In this document: piece after piece, positions 1-13,428 of the stretch | Layout of the letters: each line of letters starts with the position of its first letter | Position numbering within the stretch: position 1 is the stretch's first letter | Origin: Planococcus citri | Lineage: Eukaryota; Arthropoda; Insecta; Hemiptera; Pseudococcidae | Direction of reading: 5' to 3' | DNA length: 64,000 bases | NCBI RefSeq assembly: GCF_950023065.1 | Contig: NC_088677.1 | Coordinates: 31,765,230 to 31,829,229, forward strand | Program-made: the position numbers and the translations under genes | Notes under the pieces: model-generated | What the model was told of the DNA's origin: nothing | Seen by the model: only the letters and a program-made list of their open reading frames with translations | The model's database searches: none

Positions 1-646
1 AGGGGAAACTACTCCTCTAACTCTTGGACTTTGAATGAAATTCTGTGAAGGATGAGCAGAAAAATTTCAAAGTTTGAATTTACTCTATACGAGTTGATTT
101 TTTTGAATTTTGACGACATTTTTCAATACTTTTTGTAGGGTGTCCCGTTACAAAGAAATGCACACATAAAAATGTTAATCAAGTTTTTTCTTACGAATTT
201 CTTGTACAACTTTGTGAATTTGTAAAAGATCTGGATCCGGGGAAATTGCGCAATTCGCTCCCCTCTCCCTTGCTAGTGGCACTGAACTCAGCAAAAACTT
301 GAAACAATAGAATGAATGGTGGAAATTCAAAGTAGGTAATTAGGTATGCTAAGTGCCATTTTTTTCAAAACATGTTTTTTCAATGCACACTACATACCTA
401 TGTGTCATTGTGCAAGCACTCATAGTGTCAGATTGGAGGAAACACTTCTCCAAATTGTACTAATAAGCCCCAAAAAGAGTTTTCCATAAGAAGTATGGGT
501 TATGTGCACTACTTAGTTTTTACACTCTCTTGTAAAAAAAAGTGTTTGCCACTTAGCATATTTTGAATTTCCACCACTCATATCATCATCAACATTTTAT
601 TACATTTCCTAGTGATTGCTATCTAAAGTAATTTTCAAATTTATTG
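1..646. other. Intergenic, no gene seen
   Basis: AT-rich sequence with no convincing reading frame or paired splice sites. It contains one isolated GGGTGTCCCG string near 140, similar to the ends of transposon-like repeats seen elsewhere in the window, but I could not find a partner end. Confidence 0.5.
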
Positions 647-648
647 TA

Positions 649-1494
649 AGGTAACCTGACCAGTAGATGATCATCGGCCAGTAGTTGATCACATTGCATG
701 AAAAATGTTCAGTATTGAAAGTATTTGGAAACTAGCTTCTCAAAATGTTGACAGATTTATTCTGGACCATGTTCTTACTATGTAGTTTTACCAACTTATT
801 TGATTGTTTTTCATAATTATGTAACGTGAATTTTAGTGCATTTAAATATCCATCTTCAAGGCATTTCAAAGATAGTGTCATTCTTAAGACATTTTTTTTT
901 TTTAGTGAAATGCTATCAAAATAATCATTTTACCACATAGTAAAAATAAAAGTTTGAAAAAAACTTATTATGTTTTGAAAGAGAAGAGATCAGCGATACT
1001 TACTAACTGTTCATTTGAAATTTTAAAAATCACAAAATTTGTGTATAAATTTGCCATTGATCATCTAGTAGACAAGAAAAATCGTTCTTAGCCAGTAGTT
1101 GGTAATTGTGATTTAACAACTTGAATTCATTAAAACACCTCTGAATTCACAAAAACAACTTTGACTCCAGTTATTCAATATTCACATTCATATTTCACTT
1201 TCAGTGCATGTATGCCCTTTTCTTTTATTCAAATAACATTTATCAAGTGATCAACTACTGGACAAAATCATGATCAACTACTAGCTATTTTACTTTTTGA
1301 CTTCATAATTGAAAAGATAATAAGAAGAAACAACAAAATGAGTTATTCAAGGGCGTCTACGAATAATACATATTATAATGAAAAAGGTGATTGTATGGTG
1401 CTTTGCTCATCACCCCAAGTTTTTTTGTTTCAAAATGATAGCTACTTTTTCACAAGACTTCCACTACTAGGGTCAACTACTGGTCAGGTTACCT
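649..1494. mobile_element. Non-autonomous inverted-repeat element (MITE), TA-flanked
   Basis: The left end reads TAAGGTAACCTGACCAGTAG (647-666) and the right end is its reverse complement (1477-1496); the match continues a few bases with one mismatch. The outermost TA on both sides can be read as a TA target duplication, as in Tc1/mariner-type or similar elements. Inside, a CCAGTAGTTGATCA-like word recurs about seven times in both orientations, near 670, 685, 1083, 1251, 1273 and 1470, as expected for subterminal transposase-binding repeats. There is no transposase frame; the short open frame at 1338-1637 crosses the right end and is not a gene. The superfamily is an inference. Confidence 0.7.
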
Positions 1495-1496
1495 TA

Positions 1497-4400
1497 TCAG
1501 GTCATGTGTTTTACATCGTTTTAATTGTTGAATTTGTGGTGCATCCACTAGCTGTCTTGCTTCAGTGTATGGGTGGTCCAGTAGTCGCTGGTGGGTATCT
1601 TATTGCAAGATTTTACAAATTTCTTCTATCATGCTAGGTGTCTTGAGGTCCGGATGGATTTGATCATGACATTACAAAGCCATTTATTCAGACATCGCTG
1701 TACCTTTTTAATGTTACTTTTTTTTAGCTGTTCCCCAGAAGGGTGCTCTGTAGGTCCGAATTGGTTTAATGACGATTGTTTTATAAATCAACAGCTTATT
1801 CTGAAGCGATGTTTTATTACCCAGTGGCCATAACACCTTATTATGGAGCTTTAGATAGACTTTATCTTGTTTCGCTTTTCAATATGAGTTCTCCATGTAA
1901 GTTTTCTGTCCAGATGCATACTTATGCTTTGACTAGAAAATTGTATTAGGTACAACAATACGTGTATAGGCAGGCATACTATTTTTGTTAACAAAACTCC
2001 CTAACCAAAGTTTATCAAAACGGAAGCTCCATCTGAGGTAAAAGTGCATTTTTGTTGAAAAAACTGCAGCCTTGCTCCACAATCTGAAAATAGAGTAAAA
2101 GCTCGTTATAATGCTCTTCAAGGGACCAGAAAAAAGAGCGTCATATGCCAAAACACATTATAAGCAAAAGTCTCATTTTAACACTAATGAGCATAATTCG
2201 GCAAATTCTAGTTTTAAAGCAAAAAAAAGAGCATAATAAAAGAAGTGGAAACGTGAACTTTATTTTGAATTTGAACAACTGTTCCAGTTGAAAATAAAAA
2301 AATCTGAAATTTTAATTTGATTTTAAGGTCTGCTATAATAATAATAGATAAATATGTCAGTTTTGCAAAACTGTTTTCTGTGCTCAAAATTTTCAGAAAG
2401 CCTTGCTTTTTGTTCCAAATTTTCCGAAAAGTAATCAGTTGCCTACCAAAATTTTGAAAAATTTTACTTTTCAGTTTTCTTCTCAAGATTATGACAAAAA
2501 ATCTAGAACTCTACTTTCTTGTAAGAACTTTAGATACTTATGAGTACTTACCGGCCTTTTTTGTAAGAATTGTAATCAAGCTTCTATTAAAGTTTGTTAA
2601 GTTTATCAAAAAATCTTACTTTTTTGGCCAAAATCAAAAACAATTTTACTTGTTTGTATGAACTGAAATGGTTGAAAGTTTAAAAACAGATTTTTTGGCA
2701 ACATTTTGCCAGAAAAGTTTTTTTTTTTTACTTTTTAAAAAATCAAAATTGCAAAAATTGCAAAACAAAACCGTTGTTGAGGCCAAAATTTTCAGAAAGC
2801 AAGAATTTTTTACATGAAAGTAAGCTTTTCTGTTGCAAAAAATTGGTTTTTTGTAGCCAAAAATTATTTTTAAAAATGTGATTTATCCTGAAATTTAGAG
2901 CTTCAAAACGCGATTTATAATCGCTCATGAGCATTATATCGCGATTAATTTTACACGGTTTAAATGGGGTTGTCTATAGGATTGAATTTTTTGCACCTGC
3001 GCATGAAAACAATCATTTAAAAACATAATTTTGCCCCTTCAATCTTACAGGTATACAACATTGCAACACATGAGTAGGTTTAGCTGACATGTTTCTTCCT
3101 GAAATTGCTGGGTCGTATTCAAATATGAAACATTGCCATCGACTGGCTGTACACAGTGTACACCTTGCATGTGTAGTGATGATCCATGTTTTTTTTGTGA
3201 ATAGGTACCTATCTACGATTACCAGGTATTCTGTTCTCCCAGCAAACTGACCCACCCTGTATACAACAGTAAAAAAAAAACTGAATTTATTGAAGACTAA
3301 TACTTCTCTTGTTGAAATACTAAAAATTTGATTCAGTATCGTAAAAAAAACACACACAACATAAATTTCAAAAATTATTAAATTGGCCCTTATTCGTGTT
3401 TATAACCTCTTTTGGTAAAGGAAGGCAGCGTCTTTTCAGTTATACATCAGCCTACGGTGATGTCCACTCTTAAGTTTCTAATAAAATTCAAATTTTTTCA
3501 GTATTTTTATGTCGCGTAGAATGGGTGAAAATCAACTGAAGCAAATAAAAATTTTATTTCTAACTAAGTGTAAAACATTCCTTTGGAAGGTCGGTGTGTT
3601 ATTTTGTGCAGTAAACGAGATCTCAATAATTTGATAACCGTGCTACCTTTCACAATTTTCAAAATGTTTTACTTTTCAATTGCGATTTTCTAAAAACTCA
3701 AAAATTTCATAATTTTAATTTTTTGTGATTGGGGGAGGGAGTAGACATTGAATTGAACGATTCCAATTTTCTTCTAAAGGCACCTATCTTTCAAATTAAA
3801 AAAAAAATGAAAATTGACCCAATCCAGAAAGCCTGCTTTCTATTTGTAGATAATGTAAAAATGGTCACTTTTCGAAAAAATGATTCATTCCTTTTCTTCG
3901 TGAATACTTACTTCAGTAAGTAAATACCTAGGCGCTTGTAATTCGATTTAAAAACCATTCCGATCTACACAGATTTATTCTCATTCAGCTCACTGGCTGC
4001 CAAATGTTTTCCTTTCCATCTGCAACTACCTACGAGTTCATGAAGGTGAACGATATAAAAATATTCGAAGGACATATTCGATTTCCGACCAATGTCTCGA
4101 TTCCGTGCGAGGTATAAGAAAATGTCAACTATCGTAGGTCTGACCAATGGCAACTTATGGTTCGTACCGTGGCACATTGAGAAAAAAAACGTACGACGAC
4201 GACAACGACGAAAAAAAAAAGGAAACCAAAAGAAAACCATTCAATCGTCTGGTTCAAAATACGAGATGATAAACGCGTTAACCCAGCAACTGCAAAGTTC
4301 AAAGTGGTGTTTGAACTGGAAACATTTTTTAACTGGCCGAACATGTCAAATATAACACGACCGCTATATCACAACTCGGAATATTCGCATTATTGTCTGT

Positions 4401-7067
4401 AAGATAGTTTTTTTTCTCCATTTTTTCCCAAACATAATGTCAAACTGGGTAAAGAAAAATGGACGGATAAACGGCGACGGGTCAAAGAATTTTGACGTTT
4501 TGAAGTTTTGCGGGCGGAAAATAAATGCAGTATGATGGAAATTCGTTTCCGCGTCCATTTCTTATACTATACTAGAAGACCATTTTCCCATTCAAAGTTT
4601 TACTGGCAAAGTTATAACGATCGAAATTTTCATCTTTTCATTATTTTCTATAGCCGTCAATTTTTACGCAGTAATAATTTCTCGTTATGTGGCGCGGGTG
4701 GGGCGGCGGCTAAGGCGAATAAGTTTTCATTGTTGGGGATGCGGTCATGATTGACTCGAAGGTATGAATGTCGGACGCAGATTGTTTCACTTTTAGGTAT
4801 TAATCTCGCGAGTGGCGAGAAATTTTGATAAATTGTGGTTGTTTTAATTGGTTCTCGCGCTACGACGACACTTGGTAATTTTTTTGGCCAACTACTCGCC
4901 GTCGAACGAGGGTAAAAAACATCACTGAGAGGTATTTTCAACGAGACAACTTCAACGTGGCGGAGCTAAGGGATAGTTATTTCAATATGTAGTCGCGTGG
5001 TAATTAAAGGAAGCAAAAAATTACGTACATAAAATTCAGCCACAAGGAAATACTGTAGGCTTTTTATACAAAAAAAAAAAAAAAAAAAGAAGCACAGCTT
5101 CGAAATGGTAATTAGTAGCCTTTTCATTCGTATCGCTTCACGTGTTATTCAGACGACGATGTTGCGCGACAACCGAGGACGTGTCTTTAAAAAAAATATA
5201 TAATAATATAGAAATAAACCAGCCAGTCGCGTTTTTCACGTGATCTAGATGATTAAATTTTACGCTATGAAAGTCGTTAGCATGGAAAAGTTATGAAGTT
5301 ACGAAAGAAGATTAGCCCTATTCCCAATCGCCTCCGGAAACAATACCTACCAAAGGCAAGAAGTTAATGAGGTTGATTATGGTTGTAGTAGCTGGGAACC
5401 TATATTTTTTGTTACTTCAACGTCTGGATAGGTAGTTAGCTACCCTGTAGATATACCTTGTTGACCAATTTGAATCTTAACATAGGAAAAAAAAACTACC
5501 TACCAGCTGAGTTAATTAAACGTCGATATTTTCTTTATTGATTAATCAAAGGGTTTTTATTTCGAACGTATACGTAGGATAGCACTATAGTATAGTATAC
5601 GACGGTTTAATGAAATTGACAGAATAATCCTTTGATAATTTTTTACACGGAACAATTTTCGAACTTCGTCGAGTTAATCTAACTTTAAAAGCAACCTCGT
5701 CTCCGTGTCCGCCTCCTCCCCTTAATCAAACAAATTCTAGCTGTTAGGTATGTGTTTATATATAGGTATACACACCGGTATCTCTAATTACAACCCTTTT
5801 ATGCGTTGGTCTGGCAGCGTTGATTAAATCTGGAACATAGTATTTCATAATTTTTGCGTCCAACCGAACTCGTACTATAACGAATCTTCGACCGAACAAA
5901 ATTTACATGCAAATTAGGTCGCTTCGATGAATAAGAAAGCAAATTTCGAAATTCAATACGAAAAGATGGGCTAATTTAATGTGATATGCGAACGTTTTAA
6001 GTAATATTATAATCAACGCCAACGGTGGCGGAAGCGTTTTTCACTCCTAATGGAATTTTCGAATTTCTTAACTTTTTAGTTCCTCTGTTTCAACGGTCTC
6101 AGTCACACTCGCGCATTTTCGTCTGTATAAGAGACCTTGAAACGAAAACGATTTTATTCGTTATTTAGTATTTTTTTCTTTTTTTTTCGTTCCCGGAAAG
6201 TATATAACCGTGTGATTTTACAATGAAATCATTATCGAGTTATTTGCTTAAAATTGGTGATATTTGTTGTTTCGATTTGCGTCTCTTGTCGTTTAGAGTT
6301 CTGAGGAAAATGGCTCATTTCAGCAAAATTTGAAAGAGATCCTTTTTTTGAAATGAAAAGCAAACAGAAAAAAGTGAAATGGATGAAAGGCCAAACCACC
6401 TGCGATGAGATGTGGATGAATTTAATAATGATTGTCAAGACCAAATAGATAAACTTTTTCAAAAATAATTACTTATGAGCAAAATCGTCCTCTAATTAGA
6501 TAATTCATCATTCTACTTTCATAGCATTTCATTAAAAAAATTATTCAAATTATAGAAAAAGTGTGCTCTTGAATGCCCCTTATTTTCAGTTTAGTAAGTC
6601 GATAGGTAGGTATCTATTTCAACTTCTAACTTTTCAATGAAATGAACACGTGGAAAATTTTTAATTTATTATTATACGTAAATTTGCTATTCAGTCTGTT
6701 TTACCAAAAAAAAAAAACAAAATGGATTTTTTTCCCTTAGTGGTAGTCACAGAGTCGAAGTTTTTTTTAAAAAATGAAATAAAGAATTTTAAACTTTTTA
6801 GTAATTTTTTACGAGACGAAGCCATTTCTTGTTCTAAATGGTCAATATGAAGTGCTTCAACATTGTAAAATGTAAGGGTATGCTTTCGGTAATTATAATT
6901 TGAAAGCATATTTCACCAAAATGTTGTTTCAGCTGTATTCTGTATTCCATTAGTTGAAGGTCATAATGCAGCAAAAGTACATATGTACTTGCTCTGGAGG
7001 AATCTCTGAATCCAATGTCATCCTAACCTTGTTACACTGACCAATGACCATGAATAGGCAAAAGTTA
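1497..7067. other. Noncoding stretch, no gene recognised
   Basis: No frame here resembles a protein. The first half (to about 4000) is low in CpG and rich in TTTTGAAAA-type low complexity. The second half (4000-6200) has more CpG and less repetition, so it may be older unique DNA. Simple runs include poly-A near 5071-5088. A CACCCTGTATAC string at 3255 resembles ACAGGGTGTCC-type repeat ends but has no clear partner. Confidence 0.4.
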
Positions 7068-7069
7068 TA

Positions 7070-7560
7070 CAGTGTGTTTGATGAGTGGATGTCAAAACTT
7101 CGGAATTGGATATAATCGATCTCGACTTGAAAAAAAAAAACGTTAGATGGACAAGTTGCCTTGCCTATCTTTAAAATTTAAGGGGCTACTGAGATTTGAA
7201 AAAAATTTGAGAAAAACGTACATTTTTGACCTTGGGAATGGGTAGTACTTTAGAAAATAAACGAATTTTGTCAGTCTCATTATGAATTTTTGCTCAACTT
7301 TGAAATTGAAGGCGCTAGAAATATTTAAAAAGAAAATTTCTAGTTCCTAAATATTCATAACGACAAAATTTGTTTATTTTCCAAAATACCACCTACCCAT
7401 TCCCAAGGTCAAAAATACGTTGTTCTCAATTTTTTTCAAAGCTCGGTTGCCCCTTAAATTTCAAAGATAGGCAAATTATTGTCCTTCTAACATTTTTTTA
7501 AAAGTCGTACCCGGTTATATCCAAATCTGAAGTTTTGACATTTGCTCATCAGACACCCTG
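7070..7560. mobile_element. Fold-back (near-palindromic) element with TA target sites
   Basis: The 491-bp unit lies between TA dinucleotides (7068-7069 and 7561-7562). The left end CAGTGTGTTTGATGAG matches the reverse complement of the right end, CAGGGTGTCTGATGAG. The similarity runs along arms of roughly 220 bp (about 7070-7292 and 7338-7560) with scattered mismatches and small indels. Long shared stretches include TTTTTGACCTTGGGAATGGG and its reverse complement. The middle is itself a small hairpin (CTAGAAAT...ATTTCTAG). A transcript across it would fold into a long imperfect hairpin. No protein is encoded. The TA flanks and CAGGGTGTC ends suggest a Tc1/mariner-like MITE, by inference. Confidence 0.8.
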
Positions 7561-7562
7561 TA

Positions 7563-10500
7563 TGCATTACGAAATCTTAGGCAAGCCCCATCCTCGAGCC
7601 GTAGAGTCGAGCTGAAAGAGGAGGGGTCATACCATTCCCTCCCCTGTCGTTCCTCAGTCGATATTTTTGGCAGAATTTCGCCCAAGTCGGCTAAATTTTG
7701 GAAGATTAATTATTGAGTTTTGCCTCAAAATTCTGAATAAAATGCCGACTGGAAAATTTCAAATATTTTTTGAAGAACAAGAAAGGTTTTGATTTTATGA
7801 ATCAAGTACCTACCTATTCATTCGGAATTTTTCAGAGGTGCCTCAGACAACCACCAATCTGTCAATTTTGTTGTGAAAAAAATTTTCAGTCAGTATTTTT
7901 ACCATCCACACTCTCTTAAAAAATCTGCTCGAATCGTCCCTGGCTCGAGGCAAGGTATAATATGGCATCCTCCTTTACCTGTATCAGCCTAAGTAACTTT
8001 GAACACGCCGAATCTGTAGGGTTGTAAGGGTCAGAGTTGAGACAAATCACGAAAAAAAAACCGATCCAATTCACGGATCACGAATCACTGCTTAAAAAAG
8101 TAATTCGAATCATGTAATTATTCGATGATTCTGTTATTATTATCTTTGTGTTTGCGAATAATATTCAAGATATGCTAATTTCTCTCCTCCTTTTTTAATA
8201 TTTTCGTCAAATTGCAGTATCCAAATTCTATGTAAAATTACTGAAATCGGATGAAGTGTTGATGAAATTACCCAACATATTTCACAAAAATCGAAGTACC
8301 TAGGCACATAAAAATAATTGAAAACGACTGAAAATTGATGGAATATCTCAGAATTTTGCTTAAAAATTGTCAAGTGAATTGATCAAATATCATCGAAGTT
8401 GAATGTTTGATAAAAGAATAACACGAATTAAGTTATCATAAAAATGGTAAAATGAGTACCAATGGATGAAGTAACGTGAACGTGATTTCATAATTCATGA
8501 ATCACGAAAGAATTGCTAAAACATGATTCGAATCATGATATTTTTGGTCCGAATCATGATTGGGGGATACTTTGAGCATTTGTAACCACGACGTAAAAAC
8601 AGCTGAAAAATACTACATCGATTTTTTACCCAGCTTAATGGAATATTTTTGGATTTTACTTTTCCTATTTGACCATTACTACCAATTCAAAAAATCGAGA
8701 AAAATGGCGAAAACTTTTCAAATTTTTTCGATTTTTTGAAATTGGCAGTTGGTAATAATAATCATAAAATTGGTACGACTGTATTCCAACATATTTCATC
8801 GGTTCCAGAAACTATATTTTTCGATGTTTTGGCCTAATGAATGCAATCGCAAACACCCAACACTTTAAACGAACCCTAAAAGTGGTCTTAGATTTTGATG
8901 GCAATAGCCTTTTTCGAAAATGTCCCCTCTTTGAGGTCTCATATCTCCCCTTAAAGAGCATCTGTAGACCTAAAAAATTTCTCAGTGATTTTCAATTCAA
9001 AATGAAAGTCTCTACTAAATTTCGCCAAAACCCTCCAATATTTTTCTTTTGAGATCCACCCTAATAAAAATATTTTTTTAAATAATCACCTTCTCACAAA
9101 TCCTACCAAGTACCAATCAAAACTAAACTGCTGTATTTGTCCACAGGAATCTATAAGCAGACAACTCCTCGGTTGGTGTACTCGTAGTTCGTGATACGAA
9201 TCAAAATCCTCAGATTTTTTTTATTGAAATGAAAAATATTACCGAATTATCATAAGCCGGCTCGTGGCTCGTTATAAAAATAAAAATTCGTAAATCGCGT
9301 CAACTTTGAAAGATTAACTTTTCTTTAACATCTCGTTGCAATTTTGAAAATTGTGCAAATCTTTTGGCATCGGATTTCCAAAAAAAAAAGTTTATATAAC
9401 ATTATTGCTAACTGGTATTATGATACTTCAGACGAGAACACTTACTCAATTTTTTTACATTCGTAATGACGTTGTTTACTTTTGTAAAAGAGATTAGCAT
9501 AACTTGTTTTCATTCGAGCTCTTTTCTATAATACTCACTTGATAAAAAGTAACAGCTACTTAACGAGTTTACCGTGTACCTGCTCTATATAACATGACAC
9601 GGAAAAGTCGACGAGATTAATGCTATAGGTACCTACGGATGAAGTTCGGCAAAAATAGCCGGATTTTAATTACAAAGTTCATTCATTCGAAGAAATAGGT
9701 ACTAATCTCACAGATATTGAAATTGCTTTCAGCGTGAATAAATTTTCCTACCGAGGAAAATCTTATTTTAAAATTGTGTAGTGATGTTTAAAAAGTGTTA
9801 GTGATCGGTGTAAAATGTTGTCCCTATAACTTTTTAATGCAGACGAGGGACCCTAATCTGTCACAGAAACAGACAGATTCATCACGGTTTCAAACACCAT
9901 GATCATTTAGCCTTCGAATGAGCCTAATATATGAGAGGTAAGCCCCACGTGCAAGTTTTAAACAGAATTGAAAAATAAAGAAACAAATGATTAGTGACAA
10001 AGCTTTGGAGACAGTCGCCTAAAATTTATTTTCCTAATCCGTCAAATAGGCCTACTGTGAATTTATCTCTGTAAAACTAATCAATATCAATTAAAATAAA
10101 AAGTTCATGCCTAATAACTAATGATTAATGAAAATTTGAGGTATCTGTACTGTTTAATGTGAATGTACGAGTAATTGGAATTTTCTTCGGATGAAATTTT
10201 TCAAGAGAATCTTTTGATCATTTTTTGGATTTTAAAGGGTTGTGCAAATTTTTGTATTTTTTTTAATGCTCAAAATCTTTCGGTCGATTCGTAATTCGTA
10301 TTCTTAACATCTCGTTTACAAGCTACGATCAGTAATGTTTCAATAAATTCTCTTCGAGAAAGAGTTTAAGTCGTGCATGCATTGTATTCAATCATTGCAA
10401 AAGTTTTCCGCGGTTAAATGCGATTAAGTCGTAGATATTCGATCAACGATACGAGTAGCTAGGTAATAAATACGAGTATTACGAATTAAATCGTATCGTA

Positions 10501-11915
10501 TTCACGTTCCCAACAATGTTACGATATAATTCGGTATCAAAAAGAACCCGCTACAGATACAGCAAATCACGAGGCAGCGGGTTAAACAATCTCCAGTGTG
10601 TAGTAATCGCACCCCAAACTGGAATTTATTAATACACAAACCATTTAATTAGAATGAATTGAACGTTTAGAGTTATAGCACGTTAAAAGTTATGCTTATG
10701 CACACATATATATGAATCCGCGTTTAGTGACGAGAACTACGATAGCATTTACGTCGATTTACCCCAAATATTACTGCTACCCCCCTCTTTTTGCAGCGAA
10801 GCATTTTGGATTGACTCCAATCTGACGGATAGGTTAATGTATTTATCAGTTATAGTAACCATGACGACAAATGGATCGCTTCTACGATATCTGAATGACT
10901 TATGTTTACGTTTCCGCTTATTTATGACATTTTCTTAACTTTAAATATTCCCGCTGTTTCGTTTAAACTTTAATTATCGGCCGATTGTCTTCGACCACGA
11001 TCGAATTATAAGAAGCGGTTTGCGTTCTTGAAATTTGGCGGGTAAATGGCACCGTTATCGTTATTCTTCTGCGTTAAACCATACACAACATCCGACACTT
11101 ACCCCTTTAACGTCGAGTCAAGAGTATGGTCATTAGGCTACTACGAATGTCGTTAAACTACATCCGGATTAGAAGATTATAAACTCAAGACCCCGATGTC
11201 AAAAAGGTCCGATCTTTTGGCTGCAAATAAACGCAAAATTACAGCAAACGCCGTCATCGCCGCCTTCAAAATGAACACGCAATTTGAATCAAAACAAGCT
11301 TCGCTCTCTCTCTCGTCAGTCTTTCTCATTCTCGTCCGAAACGCGAGGCGATGTTAATTTAACGACGCGCTCGACGTGATTATAGAATTTTTAAATGCTT
11401 GTTCGACATTTCGTTTAGCATTGTTTACTTTTGAAAACGTTAAATGCCGCGCAACAAATTGACTTAAAAACTTTTACAGACTGTGGCTCAATTAACAACA
11501 AACTCCTGCGAAGGTATTAAAATCTTTAACGAATTTCATTATTTTTGAAATATTTTAATGAAAAATGCCCTTTGCCGGTGAAAGGTAGGAAGTGTTTTCA
11601 TGTTTCTCTTCAAACGTGAGAAAATGACTTAACGTTTAATTTACTTCTTTGACATCGAGTCTTTCATTCGAAAAATTATGTCGCCGAAATCAAGTGATGG
11701 TTAAATTAATTTTAGGTTTGAATTTCTTGTTCTAGAAGAAGTGAAAATGCTCAAAAATACCTACTTCGAAATCTCGATGAATCGCTTCAACATAAAGTTT
11801 GACCTATCAAATTTGTTGAAATAGCTAAGTACCTACTAAGTTATTCTAAAAAAAAAAAAAAAAAAAAAAAAATGGATCAGGAGTGGACGGCTAGAAAATA
11901 GATTACACATATGTA
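7563..11915. other. Noncoding stretch with diverged repeats
   Basis: No supported exon. From 8040 to 8580 the palindromic word ATGATTCGAATCATGA and variants recur (for example near 8105 and 8522), suggesting another old MITE. From 10300 to 11460 the sequence is richer in CpG and looks unique, with a CT-rich stretch at 11300-11335; it could hold regulatory DNA, but nothing proves this. A poly-A run ends near 11872. Confidence 0.35.
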
Positions 11916-11917
11916 TA

Positions 11918-12245
11918 CAGGGTGTCCCAAAAAAATGTCGAATAAATATTTTTCAAAGGGTATTACCAGGTCAAATAAGCGAAATAACATTGCTCCCAGA
12001 TTTGAAAAATTATGATGGATTATTGTTGGGTGCCTCCAAACAAAATTTTCGAACGGAATTTCCGCTCCCCAACCCACCCTCTTGGATAGTAAGTGGGTAG
12101 AAAATTCTGGCACCACAGGGAATGTGTAGGGGAAGCCTGGGCCTTTCAACAAGATTTTTTCAAAAAAATTTTTCATAGTGGTGGGGTAAAATTGAGAAAA
12201 CCTTAAACCATCACAGCTCCGGATTGAGGGTTGGGTACTAGAACT
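11918..12245 (+). repeat. Dispersed repeat with CAGGGTGTCCC end, copy A
   Basis: It starts after TA with CAGGGTGTCCCAAAA. Its body, including GGGTATTACCAGGT, TTATGATGGATTATTGTTG and CATAGTGGTGGGG, is matched by the reverse complement of 15150-15505. I do not see the far end, so the right boundary is approximate. The only open frame, on the minus strand at 11877-12176, shows no domain and follows the repeat, so I treat it as chance. Confidence 0.65.
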
Positions 12246-12711
12246 GTTTTCCCCAAAATATGTCTTTTCACAAGTACTTTCTTCCTACCAATCCACAGAA
12301 TTAAAATTTTGTCTGCAAAAGGATCACATTGAAGAAAAAAACCTTAAAAATATGCATTTTTCTGCAAAATTATGTGAAATATGCGAAAAATGCATACTAA
12401 GAACAAATAATGTTGAGCGTCAAATTATCAAAATTTTTGTTTTCTGCAGTTACTGATTTTGGGTTAGACTTCTGAACAATTTTGGGATAATTTGCCCATT
12501 CTTGGTAACTTTTTCTTAGTTTGACTTGCGATTTTCATTTTGAAGGATTTTTTTCCACCAAGCATTGTAGAAATGTATTTAAAATGAAAAGATTGTCAGA
12601 ATTTTAACTGAATTGCTCTGACCTCAATTTAAATTTTTTTGGTAGGTATTTTTTTATTCACAGAGCTCGATCATGATTACAATCCTCTACTTTGGTAGAT
12701 GAGCGTTTTAA
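12246..12711. other. Noncoding, nothing recognised
   Basis: AT-rich sequence between the copy A repeat and the LINE fragment. It may contain the unseen rest of copy A. No coding or structural signal was found. Confidence 0.4.
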
Positions 12712-13428
12712 CAACCTTTTGAACACCTCACAATCAATAAATGGCAGGCGGACTGGACAGACTCCAAAGCACATAAGACAAAAAGATTTATGCCAAACCT
12801 CAGGGACAGACTCCGTAACAGACTAGTAGTCAATATGTACACAGAGATGGAAACATTACCGATTATAATCGATTATTTGGGTCTGATTAAAATGATCAGA
12901 CAGCATCGATTAATCGGATCTTAGCGATACCTATATTGTACTAATATTTCAGACATTTTCATTGGTCAATGGTCAAGTTGCAACAGGTCAAGGTACCGAT
13001 CATTCCGCATGACATCATGCTTTGCTGTGTTCATTTTGGCCATTGATTAATCGATTATGTCCGATTATTTTGAAGAAAATAATCGATGTAGCATCGATTA
13101 TAATTGGTTCCATCTCTGTATGTACATGACGCAGTTGCTGACGGAGCATGAGGACATAGGTCAGTACCTATTCAAAACACCCAAGAAGAGGGACTCCCCT
13201 ACCTGCTTGAGATGTGACACCAGAGAAGCCGAAGATACTCCTCACATTGTGTGGCAGTGTCCCAGACATAACAAAGCTCGAGACTGGCTCAAGCAGGCCC
13301 TGATATTCAATGAATGGCCCTGTGAACTACCCAAAGTACTTGGACAGGGAGGCAGACCATTTTCAGTCTTTGCCAGGGAAGCATTAACTGTGAAGACATG
13401 TCAGCAAAGTGAAAGCGATGCTGCATGA
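12712..13428 (+). pseudogene. C-terminal fragment of a non-LTR retrotransposon ORF2, interrupted by a MITE
   Basis: Two in-frame pieces (12712-12841 and 13127-13428) encode the C-terminal end of a LINE polyprotein. The second piece carries a Cys/His cluster, CLRC...HIVWQC, of the C-X2-C...H-X4-C type found at the C terminus of R1/Jockey-group elements. Everything upstream, including endonuclease and reverse transcriptase, is absent, and a stop at 12709-12711 marks the limit of the open frame, so this is a 5'-truncated copy. A 277-bp hAT-like MITE (12842-13118) splits it; removing the MITE and one target duplication joins the pieces in frame. The stop is at 13426-13428. Clade assignment rests on the Cys/His tail alone. 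Confidence 0.75.
12842..13118. mobile_element. hAT-type MITE inside a LINE fragment
   Basis: The 277-bp insert has ends CAGAGATGGAA and TTCCATCTCTG, flanked by a perfect 8-bp direct repeat TATGTACA (12834-12841 and 13119-13126). Eight-base target duplications and CAGAGATGG-like ends are typical of the hAT superfamily. Subterminal ATTATAATCGATTA-like words occur at both ends. No transposase is encoded, so it would need one from elsewhere. The host LINE frame is restored on excision, which fixes both boundaries to the base. Confidence 0.9.

Noticed and set aside
3039..3056. CAATCTTACAG followed by GTATAC as a second recursive splice site
   Set aside because: The pyrimidine tract and the 5' splice-site match are both weaker than at 31711, and nothing nearby supports a transcript.
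4092..4355. Lys/Arg-rich 87-codon plus-strand frame
   Set aside because: The basic run comes from an ACGACGACGACAACGACGAAAAAA stretch; no other support.
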